This document shows, in pieces, positions 1-7,767 of a DNA stretch of 48,957 nt. The notes beneath the pieces are model-generated. The model was not told where the DNA came from. It saw only the letters and a program-made list of their open reading frames with translations, and did not search any database. The translations under genes were made by a program, and so were the position numbers. This DNA is from a virus: IMG/VR virus record IMGVR_UViG_3300008262_000116, positions 1 through 48,957 of that record; one strand, given 5' to 3'. Each line of letters begins with the position of its first letter. The stretch's first letter is position 1.

Positions 1-204
1 CACTACACTCTCAATACCACTGAGCACTCCGGGCACACCCACGTGTTTGTTACTCCTGAACACTCAGGAACAAGTGGTTCCGTTGTAAACCAAGCATCCT
101 CAACTGGGCCGTCAACCGGTGACACAGGTTCAACTGGTGGTTCAACCCCAATAACCCATGTGCAACCAAACATCAGTATGCGCTGGTTTATAAGAGCAAA
201 ATGA
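1..204 (+). CDS. Tail collar/fibre-type protein, C-terminal end (partial)
   Basis: Frame 1 is open from the first base and stops with TGA at 202-204, giving the last 67 residues of a protein that begins outside the window. The piece is rich in Ser, Thr and Gly, has a GHTHVFV segment and ends in ITHVQPNISMRWFIRAK. That ending resembles the C-terminus of phage tail-collar and microcystin-dependent proteins, which commonly end with a QP-x-hydrophobic-W-IIR motif. A receptor-facing fibre or collar protein is likely. The family call rests on this short tail only. The next gene starts inside its stop codon (ATGA). Confidence 0.6.
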   Translation, partial: HYTLNTTEHSGHTHVFVTPEHSGTSGSVVNQASSTGPSTGDTGSTGGSTPITHVQPNISMRWFIRAK

Positions 205-356
205 CAGAAAAACTGCCTAAGCCATCTGGCACTGCCGACCAGATCAAGTTAAGGAAGGTAACCGCTGCTACGTCTATGCGTATAGAGCAGCCTGCGTTAA
301 ACCAACCTACACAAAAAACCGTCCCAGGCAAGGACTCAGCAGACACTCCGTCATAA
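201..356 (+). CDS. Small hypothetical protein, 51 aa
   Basis: The ORF starts at ATG 201, overlapping the TGA of the fibre-type gene as ATGA, and stops with TAA at 354-356. The product begins MTEKLPKPSG and is polar, with many Lys, Thr, Pro and Gln and no membrane segment. The ATGA overlap suggests translational coupling to the fibre gene. I do not recognise the family. A small virion-associated or assembly factor is possible from position alone. Confidence 0.5.
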   Translation: MTEKLPKPSGTADQIKLRKVTAATSMRIEQPALNQPTQKTVPGKDSADTPS

Positions 357-370
357 GGTAAACTTATACC

Positions 371-1012
371 ATGGCAACATTAACAGACATTGAGAATATC
401 GCAAGAACCTACCTCAGGGATTTCCCTAAGTTCTTTCAAACATCTTTTGATGTTGTCGGAAGAACCTATGATTTAAGCCATATCAATGTCGATTCAGAAT
501 CCTTATGGGTTGCCGTCTACACCACTGGATCTGGGTCTGCTTCTGCATTAAGTGCCTCTCAGTACTCTCTTGATGAGCGCAACGGAATACTGCGTTTAGC
601 TAACACATATGCGTCAGGGACAAAAGTGCTGGTAGAAGGCTATTACTACGAGTGGGTTACGCCCACTGACATTACTTCTGAGTCAGTTCATATACCAGCA
701 AGCCAGAGATTTAGAATGGTACAAGGTCTTCTAGCTCAGTGGGAAAAGGAATACGAACGACACGCAGCAAACCTAAACATTGGTTTTGACCGTCTTGAAG
801 TTATGAACTTGCGAAGAGTGTCTAGAACAACCAACAGGCTTGTCCCCTTGTACAAGCAGAAAGAGCTTGGCGACTTCTCCCCGATGGAACGACTATGGCC
901 AGAAATTGACGATGGTATTGTTACCCCTGAGACTAAGGGTGACCGCCTTCGTGAAGATGTTTACATTGATACAACCCCGCCGTCAGGCGCTACTACTAAC
1001 GCTTTCTACTGA
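371..1012 (+). CDS. Probable neck/head-tail connector protein, 213 aa
   Basis: ATG at 371 follows a weak AAGGTAAAC leader. The protein has a central Ser/Tyr/Gly beta-rich stretch (about residues 45-95), a helical charged region (about 110-150, with AQWEKEYERHAANL) and an acidic C-terminus. I do not recognise a specific family. It is the first of four genes between a fibre-type gene and the sheath, where myovirus neck, head-completion and tail-completion proteins are normally encoded, so a head-tail connector role is inferred from order. Its stop overlaps the next start as TGATG. Confidence 0.45.
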   Translation: MATLTDIENIARTYLRDFPKFFQTSFDVVGRTYDLSHINVDSESLWVAVYTTGSGSASALSASQYSLDERNGILRLANTYASGTKVLVEGYYYEWVTPTDITSESVHIPASQRFRMVQGLLAQWEKEYERHAANLNIGFDRLEVMNLRRVSRTTNRLVPLYKQKELGDFSPMERLWPEIDDGIVTPETKGDRLREDVYIDTTPPSGATTNAFY

Positions 1013-1554
1013 TGAATCTTCATACCGAACTTTCGTTAATAAATAAACACTTTAACAAACGCCACAAGGAGTCTGGGGAAGAGTTTATTGTCTGGTACGA
1101 GTTTGTTCCTCTAGGAACCTCTGCAACACTAAACAGTGTTTATGATGACGTGTACGATGAGTCACCATCAGGTTTAGGTGGCCGTAAATACAAGCCTGGT
1201 GTTGTCTTGCCGGTGCTCCTAGTCTCAGAGGCTGAGGATCAGCGTAGAGCTATTCCTGAGGGCCGGTTAACTCTAGAGACTATTGACGCTTTTATACCCA
1301 TAAAAGCTATGCGAGATGCTGGTCTATCAAATGTCTGGGAATACAGAGAGCATCTAAATGATGTGTTTTCCTACGACGGTAGATTCTACTCAGTCTTTGA
1401 TTACCGGGTTAGAGGTCGTCTAAAAGAGGAAGTGTTTGTGCTCTTACAAGGGCAAGAATTATACGTTGACCAGGAGTTTGTCAACGACGACACATTCCCA
1501 ACACTTAGCAGTAACAACCTTCCATGGCCTACATCCTTACCTCAAATAGGGTAA
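1012..1554 (+). CDS. Probable neck protein, 180 aa
   Basis: ATG 1012 shares its A with the preceding TGA, so translation is probably coupled. The protein is soluble, rich in Asp, Glu, Tyr and Val, and contains a VFSYDGRFYSVFDYRVRGR segment like the short beta-barrel folds of head-closure proteins. That comparison is an impression, not a motif match. Gene order (connector candidate upstream, tail-completion candidate downstream, then sheath) supports a neck or head-closure role. Product identity is not established from sequence. Confidence 0.45.
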   Translation: MNLHTELSLINKHFNKRHKESGEEFIVWYEFVPLGTSATLNSVYDDVYDESPSGLGGRKYKPGVVLPVLLVSEAEDQRRAIPEGRLTLETIDAFIPIKAMRDAGLSNVWEYREHLNDVFSYDGRFYSVFDYRVRGRLKEEVFVLLQGQELYVDQEFVNDDTFPTLSSNNLPWPTSLPQIG

Positions 1555-1566
1555 AATTAAGATAGT

Positions 1567-1582
1567 TATGGCGAGCGCCATA
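1567..1582 (+). promoter_or_regulatory. Short perfect inverted repeat upstream of a neck gene
   Basis: TATGGCG and CGCCATA flank a 2-base centre in the 60-base gap between two neck genes. An AT-rich TAAAATTAAGATAG stretch lies just before it and the AAGGAG ribosome site of the next gene just after. There is no T tract, so it is not a standard intrinsic terminator. It could be an operator, an RNA-processing hairpin or a weak attenuator. Confidence 0.35.
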
Positions 1583-1614
1583 GCATCCAACGCCTAGAAC
1601 TGTAAGGAGACCCA

Positions 1615-2067
1615 ATGATTGGGAATTCTAAATCTGTGTCTTCTGATTTCAGTTCTGACGCTCAAGTATCTAAACCAAAGCCCAGAATGCCGTGGGCTGT
1701 TCATAGTTTTATTTCTAAACTAGGCGAATTCCATAATGCTGTGGATAGAGCCGTTGCCGAGTATCAGAAGGAAGTACGCCAAGATGCTTCTGCCGACTGG
1801 GGTGACGTAGCCAACACAATAATTGTTGAATTTGATAAAGAAAAAATGATGGTTAGTATCTACTCGCCCCACCCTGACGCAACATTGTTGGAGTACGGTA
1901 CACCAGAACTACCACCAGCACCTGTTATACGTATGGCTTCTATCCGGGCTCAGGAAAAGTTAGTTCCACTAATTAAAGAAGAACTTTCTAAATTAGGGTC
2001 AGCCGAGCAGTTCAGGTGTTCTTTAGATACCCAGAGGGCGAAACCGAAAAGGCATACCCTTTTATAA
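1615..2067 (+). CDS. Probable tail-completion/neck protein, 150 aa
   Basis: ATG 1615 follows a good AAGGAG ribosome site. The middle (about residues 50-105) reads like HK97 gp10-type tail-completion proteins, with a helical AVAEYQKEV segment, an IYSPHPDATLLEYGTP segment in which a substrate-like loop precedes a YGT turn, and a Pro-rich PPAPVIR stretch. The last 18 or so residues are basic and unlike the rest. They lie in a 52-base overlap with the next gene, which is unusual for this genome. The natural C-terminus may be near LIKEELSKLG, so a frame disturbance is possible. Confidence 0.5.
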   Translation: MIGNSKSVSSDFSSDAQVSKPKPRMPWAVHSFISKLGEFHNAVDRAVAEYQKEVRQDASADWGDVANTIIVEFDKEKMMVSIYSPHPDATLLEYGTPELPPAPVIRMASIRAQEKLVPLIKEELSKLGSAEQFRCSLDTQRAKPKRHTLL

Positions 2068-2612
2068 CTGTTGAAATGGTGGGCATGTCTCATGACACCC
2101 GTAGACAGCTATCTGAAACGACGATGTATTACAGCAATAGTGCTTCGGCATCAAGTAAGCCTAATTACATTAATTATTATCCATCAGAACTGACCGAATC
2201 TGAGATGTCTTCTATGGTTACTAACTCTAATGTTTTAGCTGTACACTCGTTTATACCAGTTAACCTGGTATACCAAATAACTACTCACACCAGAAGTGCT
2301 CTACACGACAGACAACTTTCAAGTAAAATACTACGCAGAGTAGTGCCCTTTAGGCAGGGCTTTATAGAAATACCTGAAGATGGTACTATTAGAAGGTTTG
2401 ATTTACTGTCGTGGTCTACCGCAGACCTTTTGGACAGAGAATCTGGTTATAGAAAACGCATATTTAGAAAGATGTTTACAATTCAAATGAACGCTGAGAT
2501 AGCTGCAACAGACCTGACATCTGTCAAGAAGGTAGCATCTGTAGTTGGTAATATATATGATAACGATACGGCAATTCACACCCTAACACCCCAAATTTCA
2601 GAGGAGTTTTAA
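2016..2612 (+). CDS. Probable tail terminator/neck protein, 198 aa; start uncertain
   Basis: The first in-frame start-type codon is GTG 2016, without a clear ribosome site. The frame is open back to a stop at 1989, and the intervening codons also look protein-like. The product starts FFRYPEGETEKAYPFIT, then has a long charged body (TTHTRSALHDRQLS, IPEDGTIRRFDLL). It directly precedes the sheath gene, with no gap, in the place of tail-terminator or sheath-joining proteins such as T4 gp15. The role is inferred from position. It may be N-terminally truncated or made by frameshifting from the previous gene. Confidence 0.5.
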   Translation: MFFRYPEGETEKAYPFITVEMVGMSHDTRRQLSETTMYYSNSASASSKPNYINYYPSELTESEMSSMVTNSNVLAVHSFIPVNLVYQITTHTRSALHDRQLSSKILRRVVPFRQGFIEIPEDGTIRRFDLLSWSTADLLDRESGYRKRIFRKMFTIQMNAEIAATDLTSVKKVASVVGNIYDNDTAIHTLTPQISEEF

Positions 2613-4133
2613 ATGCCTGAATATAAGAATCCAGGAGTATACGTATCCGAATCGGCATTCTTGCCGAAGGTTCGTAGAGGAGTAACCTCAAGATCAGCAG
2701 CTGCTTTCTTTGGTGAAGCATCGCGAGGACCCTCAGCCGCAACCCTAGTACAGTCATGGTCTGAGTACAAGACACTCTATGGTGATCTTTCACAAACCTC
2801 TGACCTTGGATTTGGTGTTTACCATTACTTTGCAAACGGTGGTAGAGACGCATGGATCACCAGAGTTATCGGTAGCACTGCTGTAACAGCAACAGCTACA
2901 GTTGCTTACTACCCCAATGGTTCTGGTCAAGCATCCGCCACCTTGTTTACTGCTTCTGCAAAGAGTAAGGGTGCCTGGGGTAACAGCCTTACCCTAGAGT
3001 TTTCAAACGGAAACACCGCCGCCTCGTCAACGGTTATGCCTACCTTTAACTTGGTAATCAAGCTGAGCGGAGAAGAAGTAGAACGATGGAACGACTTGTC
3101 TCCAGACATTGCCAGTAGCCGGTATTTTGTTACTATCCTTAATAACTACTCAAGCTACATCACAAGTGTTGCTGCCGGTGCAGGAATTGTAGCCAACTCT
3201 AGCTGGGTGTATAACTCAGTAGCAACCACATTTACAAGTGGTTCAAACGGAAGCGCAGTGCAGGACTCAGACTACGTGACGGCCCTTAGTCAGCTAGATT
3301 CAGTAGAAGGTGTGTTGCTACTTAACGCCGTTAATAAAACTTCAGCAACTGTTATTAACCAGTTTCTTGCAAAGGCAGAATCACGAGGAAACTCCTTTGT
3401 AATTATCGACCCAGACATGACCGCTGTTGATGTATCCACCATTGGTGGTTCAGTAGTAGGAAGCTACACTAGTTCAAACTACGGGGCTGTGTACTACCCG
3501 CATCTAACCATGGTTGACCCATCCAAGACTGGGCCAGGAGCAGTTAGAGCCACTGCACCAGGTGGTGCAATCGCTGGAGTATATGTTCGCACCGAGATTG
3601 AACGCAACGTTGCTAAGAGCCCAGCTGGCTACAACGTTACTGTTCGTAACTCACTGGGTCTTGGTACTTCATTTACCGAAGCTCAAACAGGTACGCTCTA
3701 CTCAACATACAACGTTAACGTGTTGAAGGCTGTTCCTGGTGGTGGGATCATTATCAACGGAGCCCGCACTCTAGACAAATCAGCTCCTGGTAAGTTCATC
3801 TCTGCACGTAGAACCCTAAACTACTTGAAGCAAGTGCTTAAAGAAGGCACTGAGTCTGCTGTGTTTGAGCCAAACGACGCTCGACTTTGGGACCAACTCA
3901 CTGGATCTGTCTCCGCACTACTTGGAGAGTTCTGGCGCCAAGGTGGTCTTAAGGGCAAGAATGCCTCAGAGGCTTACTACGTAATTTGTGATGAGTCAAA
4001 CAACACGGCTGTAACCGTTGATAATGGTGAAGTACATATCGAGGTTGGTGTTGCTCTGCAGTATCCAGCCGAATTTGTGGTAATAAACCTGTCCCAATGG
4101 ACCGGTGGTTCAAACGCAACAGAGACACTCTGA
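2613..4133 (+). CDS. Contractile tail sheath protein, 506 aa
   Basis: This is the main tail sheath subunit, forming the contractile cylinder around the tail tube. The N-terminus (MPEYKNPGVYVSES) is the classical sheath start, in which PGVYV inserts into the neighbouring subunit. It is followed by a variable Ser/Thr/Gly-rich domain (about residues 90-230) and the conserved C-terminal core with NGARTLDKSAPGKFISARRT and an LQYPAEFVVINLSQW ending. About 500 residues is usual for phage sheaths. ATG 2613 follows a GAGGAG ribosome site directly after the upstream stop. The tube gene follows 17 bases downstream, the standard order. Confidence 0.95.
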   Translation: MPEYKNPGVYVSESAFLPKVRRGVTSRSAAAFFGEASRGPSAATLVQSWSEYKTLYGDLSQTSDLGFGVYHYFANGGRDAWITRVIGSTAVTATATVAYYPNGSGQASATLFTASAKSKGAWGNSLTLEFSNGNTAASSTVMPTFNLVIKLSGEEVERWNDLSPDIASSRYFVTILNNYSSYITSVAAGAGIVANSSWVYNSVATTFTSGSNGSAVQDSDYVTALSQLDSVEGVLLLNAVNKTSATVINQFLAKAESRGNSFVIIDPDMTAVDVSTIGGSVVGSYTSSNYGAVYYPHLTMVDPSKTGPGAVRATAPGGAIAGVYVRTEIERNVAKSPAGYNVTVRNSLGLGTSFTEAQTGTLYSTYNVNVLKAVPGGGIIINGARTLDKSAPGKFISARRTLNYLKQVLKEGTESAVFEPNDARLWDQLTGSVSALLGEFWRQGGLKGKNASEAYYVICDESNNTAVTVDNGEVHIEVGVALQYPAEFVVINLSQWTGGSNATETL

Positions 4134-4150
4134 TAAGGAGAGATGATTAA

Positions 4151-4768
4151 ATGGCACGTTCAGCGAGCACAGATCCGGTAAGGAACTTTAAGTTCCAAGT
4201 CCAAATTCAACCAACTAGTAACACACGACTTGCTACTGTCCTTAGCGGCATTGGAGATCTCGGGTTTGCTGCTATGACTGGTGTTTCAGTCCAGCACCAA
4301 ATGGTTGGTTACCGTGAGGGTGGTATGAACACCCACACCCATAAGCTAGTCGGACAATCCGACTTTGGACCAGTAACATTCAGTCGTGGTGTAATTGCTG
4401 AGCAAAGCCACCTCTGGAAGTGGTCTGAGTTTATCCACTCTTGGAACCAGGCCGCTGGTAACTCGGGTTCAGACTCAACTGTTGCCAACGGTAATGACTA
4501 CCGGTGTCACATTCTAGTGCGGGTTTTTGACCACCCACACTCAGTAGGAAACTACCAGGAATCTGGCGTTGTTTCTTCAGCAGCAACCAACCTTGGTAAA
4601 GCTCGGCTTGGAATTAAGCTGTTCAACTGCTGGCCAGGAGCCTACACACTAAGTGATCTCTCAGCTGGTGACTCAGGCATCGTTGTACAACAATTGACTG
4701 TTCACCACGAGGGATTTAAACTTGCATGGACAGAGACTGATATTACTGCTCTAGCAAGCGTTAACTGA
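4151..4768 (+). CDS. Tail tube protein (T4 gp19-like), 205 aa
   Basis: This is the inner tube subunit through which DNA passes. The start has the family pattern, NFKFQVQIQ followed by GFAAMTGVSVQHQMVGYREGG, where the loop after the second strand contacts adjacent rings. A THKLVGQSDFGPVTFSRGV strand pair follows, as in gp19-type tubes. The C-terminus has IVVQQLTVHHEGFKL, the typical closing strand. ATG 4151 is preceded by ATAAGGAGAG. Position directly after the sheath and a length near 200 residues agree. Confidence 0.93.
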   Translation: MARSASTDPVRNFKFQVQIQPTSNTRLATVLSGIGDLGFAAMTGVSVQHQMVGYREGGMNTHTHKLVGQSDFGPVTFSRGVIAEQSHLWKWSEFIHSWNQAAGNSGSDSTVANGNDYRCHILVRVFDHPHSVGNYQESGVVSSAATNLGKARLGIKLFNCWPGAYTLSDLSAGDSGIVVQQLTVHHEGFKLAWTETDITALASVN

Positions 4769-4791
4769 TTTAACTAAATAAGGAGAACAAA

Positions 4792-5586
4792 TTGGAAAAG
4801 TCAATAGAAGTTGAGTCGTTAGACCACGCGTTTAAAGACCCCGCTCCATCAATAGCCACACCAGAGACAGTTATCGTTGAACTTCATAGGGGTTTGCTAA
4901 ACCCAAACACCGGGCAATGGCAAACAACGGCAGAGGTGCGCGAGCTAACTGGCAAGGATGAGGAGTTCTTAGCTTCTCTTGAAAGCAACAAAACTATAAC
5001 GTACGCAATGTACGTCAATCAGTTGGTCAGTAGAGCTACTGTGAGAATTGGTGACACCTTGATCCAAGGCCACAAGGCGTTGATTGAAGACCTAATTACC
5101 GGCGACAGAGACACCCTTTTGTTGGGGATTATCAAAGCCACCTATGGTCCTGAGCGTACATTTAACTACCCGTGTAACGCTTGTAGAACACCAAACTCGA
5201 TAACTATCGAACTTGATAAAGACTTCCCAATTCAAGAATCCGAAGAGAATTTAAGAGAGCCATTTGAAGTAACATTCAAAAATGGCACCAAGGTAAAGTT
5301 TAAGTACCCAGTTGGCTCCGACAACATTGCTATGGGCAAAGCTGAAACTACAGCTCAACAGAGTACAATTTTAATTTCTCGTTGTGTTGTTTGGCCGGAG
5401 CACAGAGATTCTCTGTACAACGAAGAGTGGGCCAAGAACCTATCTATGAACGATAGAAACCTAGTATTAAGAGCCCTCCTTTCACCAAAGGTTGGGCCTA
5501 AGCTTGGGGAGGTGAATACCCAGTGCGCACATTGTGGCGCTGATATAAACATCAATATCGACTGGGTATCCCTTCTACTCGCCTAA
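4792..5586 (+). CDS. Tail assembly chaperone / gp26-like baseplate hub assembly protein, 264 aa
   Basis: The start is TTG 4792 after a strong AAGGAG site. No ATG fits, and the protein reads MEKSIEVESL. Two CxxC pairs (CNACRTP near residue 127 and CAHCGAD near residue 248) could bind one zinc. The body is an acidic helical protein with a VTFKNGTKVKFKYP strand. Position between tube and tape measure is that of tail assembly chaperones, and zinc-containing proteins of this size occur as T4 gp26-type hub assembly factors. An open continuation in another frame runs on past its stop (5549-5734), suggesting a programmed frameshift product. Confidence 0.65.
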   Translation: MEKSIEVESLDHAFKDPAPSIATPETVIVELHRGLLNPNTGQWQTTAEVRELTGKDEEFLASLESNKTITYAMYVNQLVSRATVRIGDTLIQGHKALIEDLITGDRDTLLLGIIKATYGPERTFNYPCNACRTPNSITIELDKDFPIQESEENLREPFEVTFKNGTKVKFKYPVGSDNIAMGKAETTAQQSTILISRCVVWPEHRDSLYNEEWAKNLSMNDRNLVLRALLSPKVGPKLGEVNTQCAHCGADININIDWVSLLLA

Positions 5587-5734
5587 TCTAAAAAGTATAT
5601 ACTGGGAATACGAAGGCGTGGCCTCTGTCTACAAAGGGTTTAGTTTAAACGACATACGGGACATGAGTGTCCGACAAAGAGATTTTTGGTTTCGTATGGC
5701 TAAGTGGCGACTAACGGATGGAGGTGGTGGTTAA
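5549..5734 (+). CDS. Frameshifted C-terminal extension of the tail chaperone (candidate)
   Basis: The frame one base ahead of the chaperone gene is open from 5549 to the TAA at 5732-5734. It has no plausible start codon before most of its length, and reads as protein (YWEYEGVASVYKGFSLNDI then RQRDFWFRMAKWRL, with a Gly-rich end). Its stop overlaps the tape measure start as TAATG. It overlaps the end of the chaperone gene by 35 bases, so a +1 (or -2) shift there would add about 50 residues. A TCC-C run at 5569-5572 is a possible +1 slip point. Chaperone frameshifting just before the tape measure is widespread in tailed phages. Confidence 0.5.
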   Translation, partial: TSISTGYPFYSPNLKSIYWEYEGVASVYKGFSLNDIRDMSVRQRDFWFRMAKWRLTDGGGG

Positions 5735-7767
5735 TGGCAAATGATGATGAAATCCAGAAAATGGTTTCAAAAGAAACTCAGTCTATGGCTAAGGCTGAAG
5801 TTGGCATTAACGCTGACACCACTGATTTACGGAACATCACAGAGGCCCTTAAAAAAGCGTCTGAGGAAGGTAAACGCCTAGCGACAAGCCTTGGTCAGGC
5901 TGTAAAAGCCATGCGACAACTAAAGGAGATGGGCCTCGTACAAGTGTACGACCAATCCGCGCATTGGAGTGGAGGTCAAGGTGGAGGTGGGGGAGGTGCT
6001 GCTGGTGGTGGGCAGCTAAGCGTCGGCAGCACCCCAGTAGCGGGCTCTAAACCCAGTCACCCAGCACCTATAACACCAGCACCAAACGCTGTTGCTGCCG
6101 CAGGAGGAGCACCACCTGGAGTTGCTGGACTACAGGGAGTACCAGGATCATTTTTTAGAGGAGCTAATCCTGGAACATTTGCAGGCGTTCCGGGAGTACT
6201 CGGTTCCGGTGGAAGTGGAGCAATAGGTGGATCGGCTCAGTTAGGAGCCGGTGGTTTTGGTGCAGGAAACATAGCATCAATAATTGGAAGTCTTGGTTCA
6301 CAAATTGTTAGTGCAATTGACAAGCGTGTTGATGCTGGTAGAGGATACTCACTAGCCGCAGATAAAAGCACACTAGTGATGCAACAGCTCACAGGCATGA
6401 GCCAAACCGGAGTAATGAATAACCTAAGAATGCCATTAACCCAGTATAAGCTTGGAGTTAATGGTATTAACGAAATGATGGATCTACAGGCAAGAACTGG
6501 TATAAGTGCCGCAGGTCAGGCCCGAAGCGTTGAAATGATGAGAACTCTTAGTGGGTTTACCATGGACGCTGCTGGGGCTACTGGAATTATTGAAAGTATG
6601 GCTGACCCAGAAACAGTGAACAAGATGTTCATGATGACTGGTATGAGCTTAATTGGGCCTGGTGGTAAACAAAGATCAGCTCAATCTTTGATTGAAAGTA
6701 TGGCTAAGAGAGCTGGACTAATGGACCCCAAGCTTGCCGCATCGGCTATGGCTCCAGGTTCTGTATCTCGTGCAACACTATCTCAAATGGGTGTTACTGG
6801 CGACATGCAGGAACAGGTTCTTAGATTTGCACAATCAAACGCAGCGTTTCGTAAGCGCGGTGGAAAAGGCACGTACGATCCAACAAATGAAGAAGATCGC
6901 AAGCTTATGGGTATCGATGACACATTTGCTATGGAAGCTGAGGAAACTCAGCGTCGTCGTGGAAAGCGCGAAGAGCAGTTTTATAGGGACCAGGCAGATG
7001 CGTACGCAAAATTAGAACGGCAGACACAACGCCTTACCGACGTGATGGCTAAGTTTGAGCATGCAATGGAAGGCATAATTGGCGCAAGAACCGGTGGAAG
7101 AGTTGGTCAAAAGATTCTTGGTGGTATGGCAGGAGCTGCTGGAATCGGAATGTTGGGGTTAGGTGTCGCTACCGGTGGAATTGGGTTGTTGGCTGGTGGA
7201 GCCATTCTCGGTGGTTTAGGCAAAATACTAGGCGACCCAAATACCAGTGATGATTTTGCGTCCTCAATATGGACCCCACGTAGTTCTAGTACACCAGTTA
7301 CTGGGAGTAGCATGGCTACTGTACCAGCTGGTACACCTGCTGGTCCACCTCCTGCTCCTCCCCCACCAGCCATAATAGTACCACCTCCAGTAGAGGTTTG
7401 GTCTCCTGGCCAATTTGATCAATTTAAAACCGGCCTTAAAGCTACGTATACTGATAGTTTTCTCCAAACTCAATACAGTGGTAATCCTGAGTACACAATT
7501 AAAAACACTGGTGAATTTAACGAACTGAACGGAGCACTAAGAAAAGCCATAAACAGCATGGCAGACAGAGCAATGGCAGAGGCTGGACTAGACATTAACC
7601 TAGTCAGTGGTAGACGATCTACTGATGAACAAGTAAAACTTTTCTTAGAGCGGTATCAAGTAGCGCCTAACGGTGTAAAAGAGTACAGAAATGGAGATTC
7701 AACCTGGTTTCAGGTGAGGGGGAAGAGCACCACTTACAGCTTGCTTGGACAAAAGACATGTCACTAA
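5734..7767 (+). CDS. Tape measure protein with C-terminal M15-peptidase-like half domain, 677 aa
   Basis: I chose ATG 5734 (MANDDEIQKM) because GGAGGTGG lies 6-14 bases upstream and it overlaps the preceding stop. The start region is helical, followed by a Gly/Pro/Ala linker (about residues 90-185), helical segments, a Gly-rich hydrophobic span (about 450-495) suited to membrane passage, a Pro-rich linker, and then about 90 residues ending with LVSGRRSTDEQ (from residue 623). That last motif resembles the SGYRSxxxQ motif of VanY-type M15 peptidases. Its second half seems to continue in the next gene's frame. The combination of tube length control, ejection and wall-cutting domains is common in tape measures. 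Confidence 0.75.
   Translation: MANDDEIQKMVSKETQSMAKAEVGINADTTDLRNITEALKKASEEGKRLATSLGQAVKAMRQLKEMGLVQVYDQSAHWSGGQGGGGGGAAGGGQLSVGSTPVAGSKPSHPAPITPAPNAVAAAGGAPPGVAGLQGVPGSFFRGANPGTFAGVPGVLGSGGSGAIGGSAQLGAGGFGAGNIASIIGSLGSQIVSAIDKRVDAGRGYSLAADKSTLVMQQLTGMSQTGVMNNLRMPLTQYKLGVNGINEMMDLQARTGISAAGQARSVEMMRTLSGFTMDAAGATGIIESMADPETVNKMFMMTGMSLIGPGGKQRSAQSLIESMAKRAGLMDPKLAASAMAPGSVSRATLSQMGVTGDMQEQVLRFAQSNAAFRKRGGKGTYDPTNEEDRKLMGIDDTFAMEAEETQRRRGKREEQFYRDQADAYAKLERQTQRLTDVMAKFEHAMEGIIGARTGGRVGQKILGGMAGAAGIGMLGLGVATGGIGLLAGGAILGGLGKILGDPNTSDDFASSIWTPRSSSTPVTGSSMATVPAGTPAGPPPAPPPPAIIVPPPVEVWSPGQFDQFKTGLKATYTDSFLQTQYSGNPEYTIKNTGEFNELNGALRKAINSMADRAMAEAGLDINLVSGRRSTDEQVKLFLERYQVAPNGVKEYRNGDSTWFQVRGKSTTYSLLGQKTCH

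Noticed and set aside
7107-7473. Gly/Pro/Trp-rich - strand ORFs within the tape measure
   Set aside because: They mirror the Gly-rich and Pro-rich linker codons of the tape measure and have no start signal.
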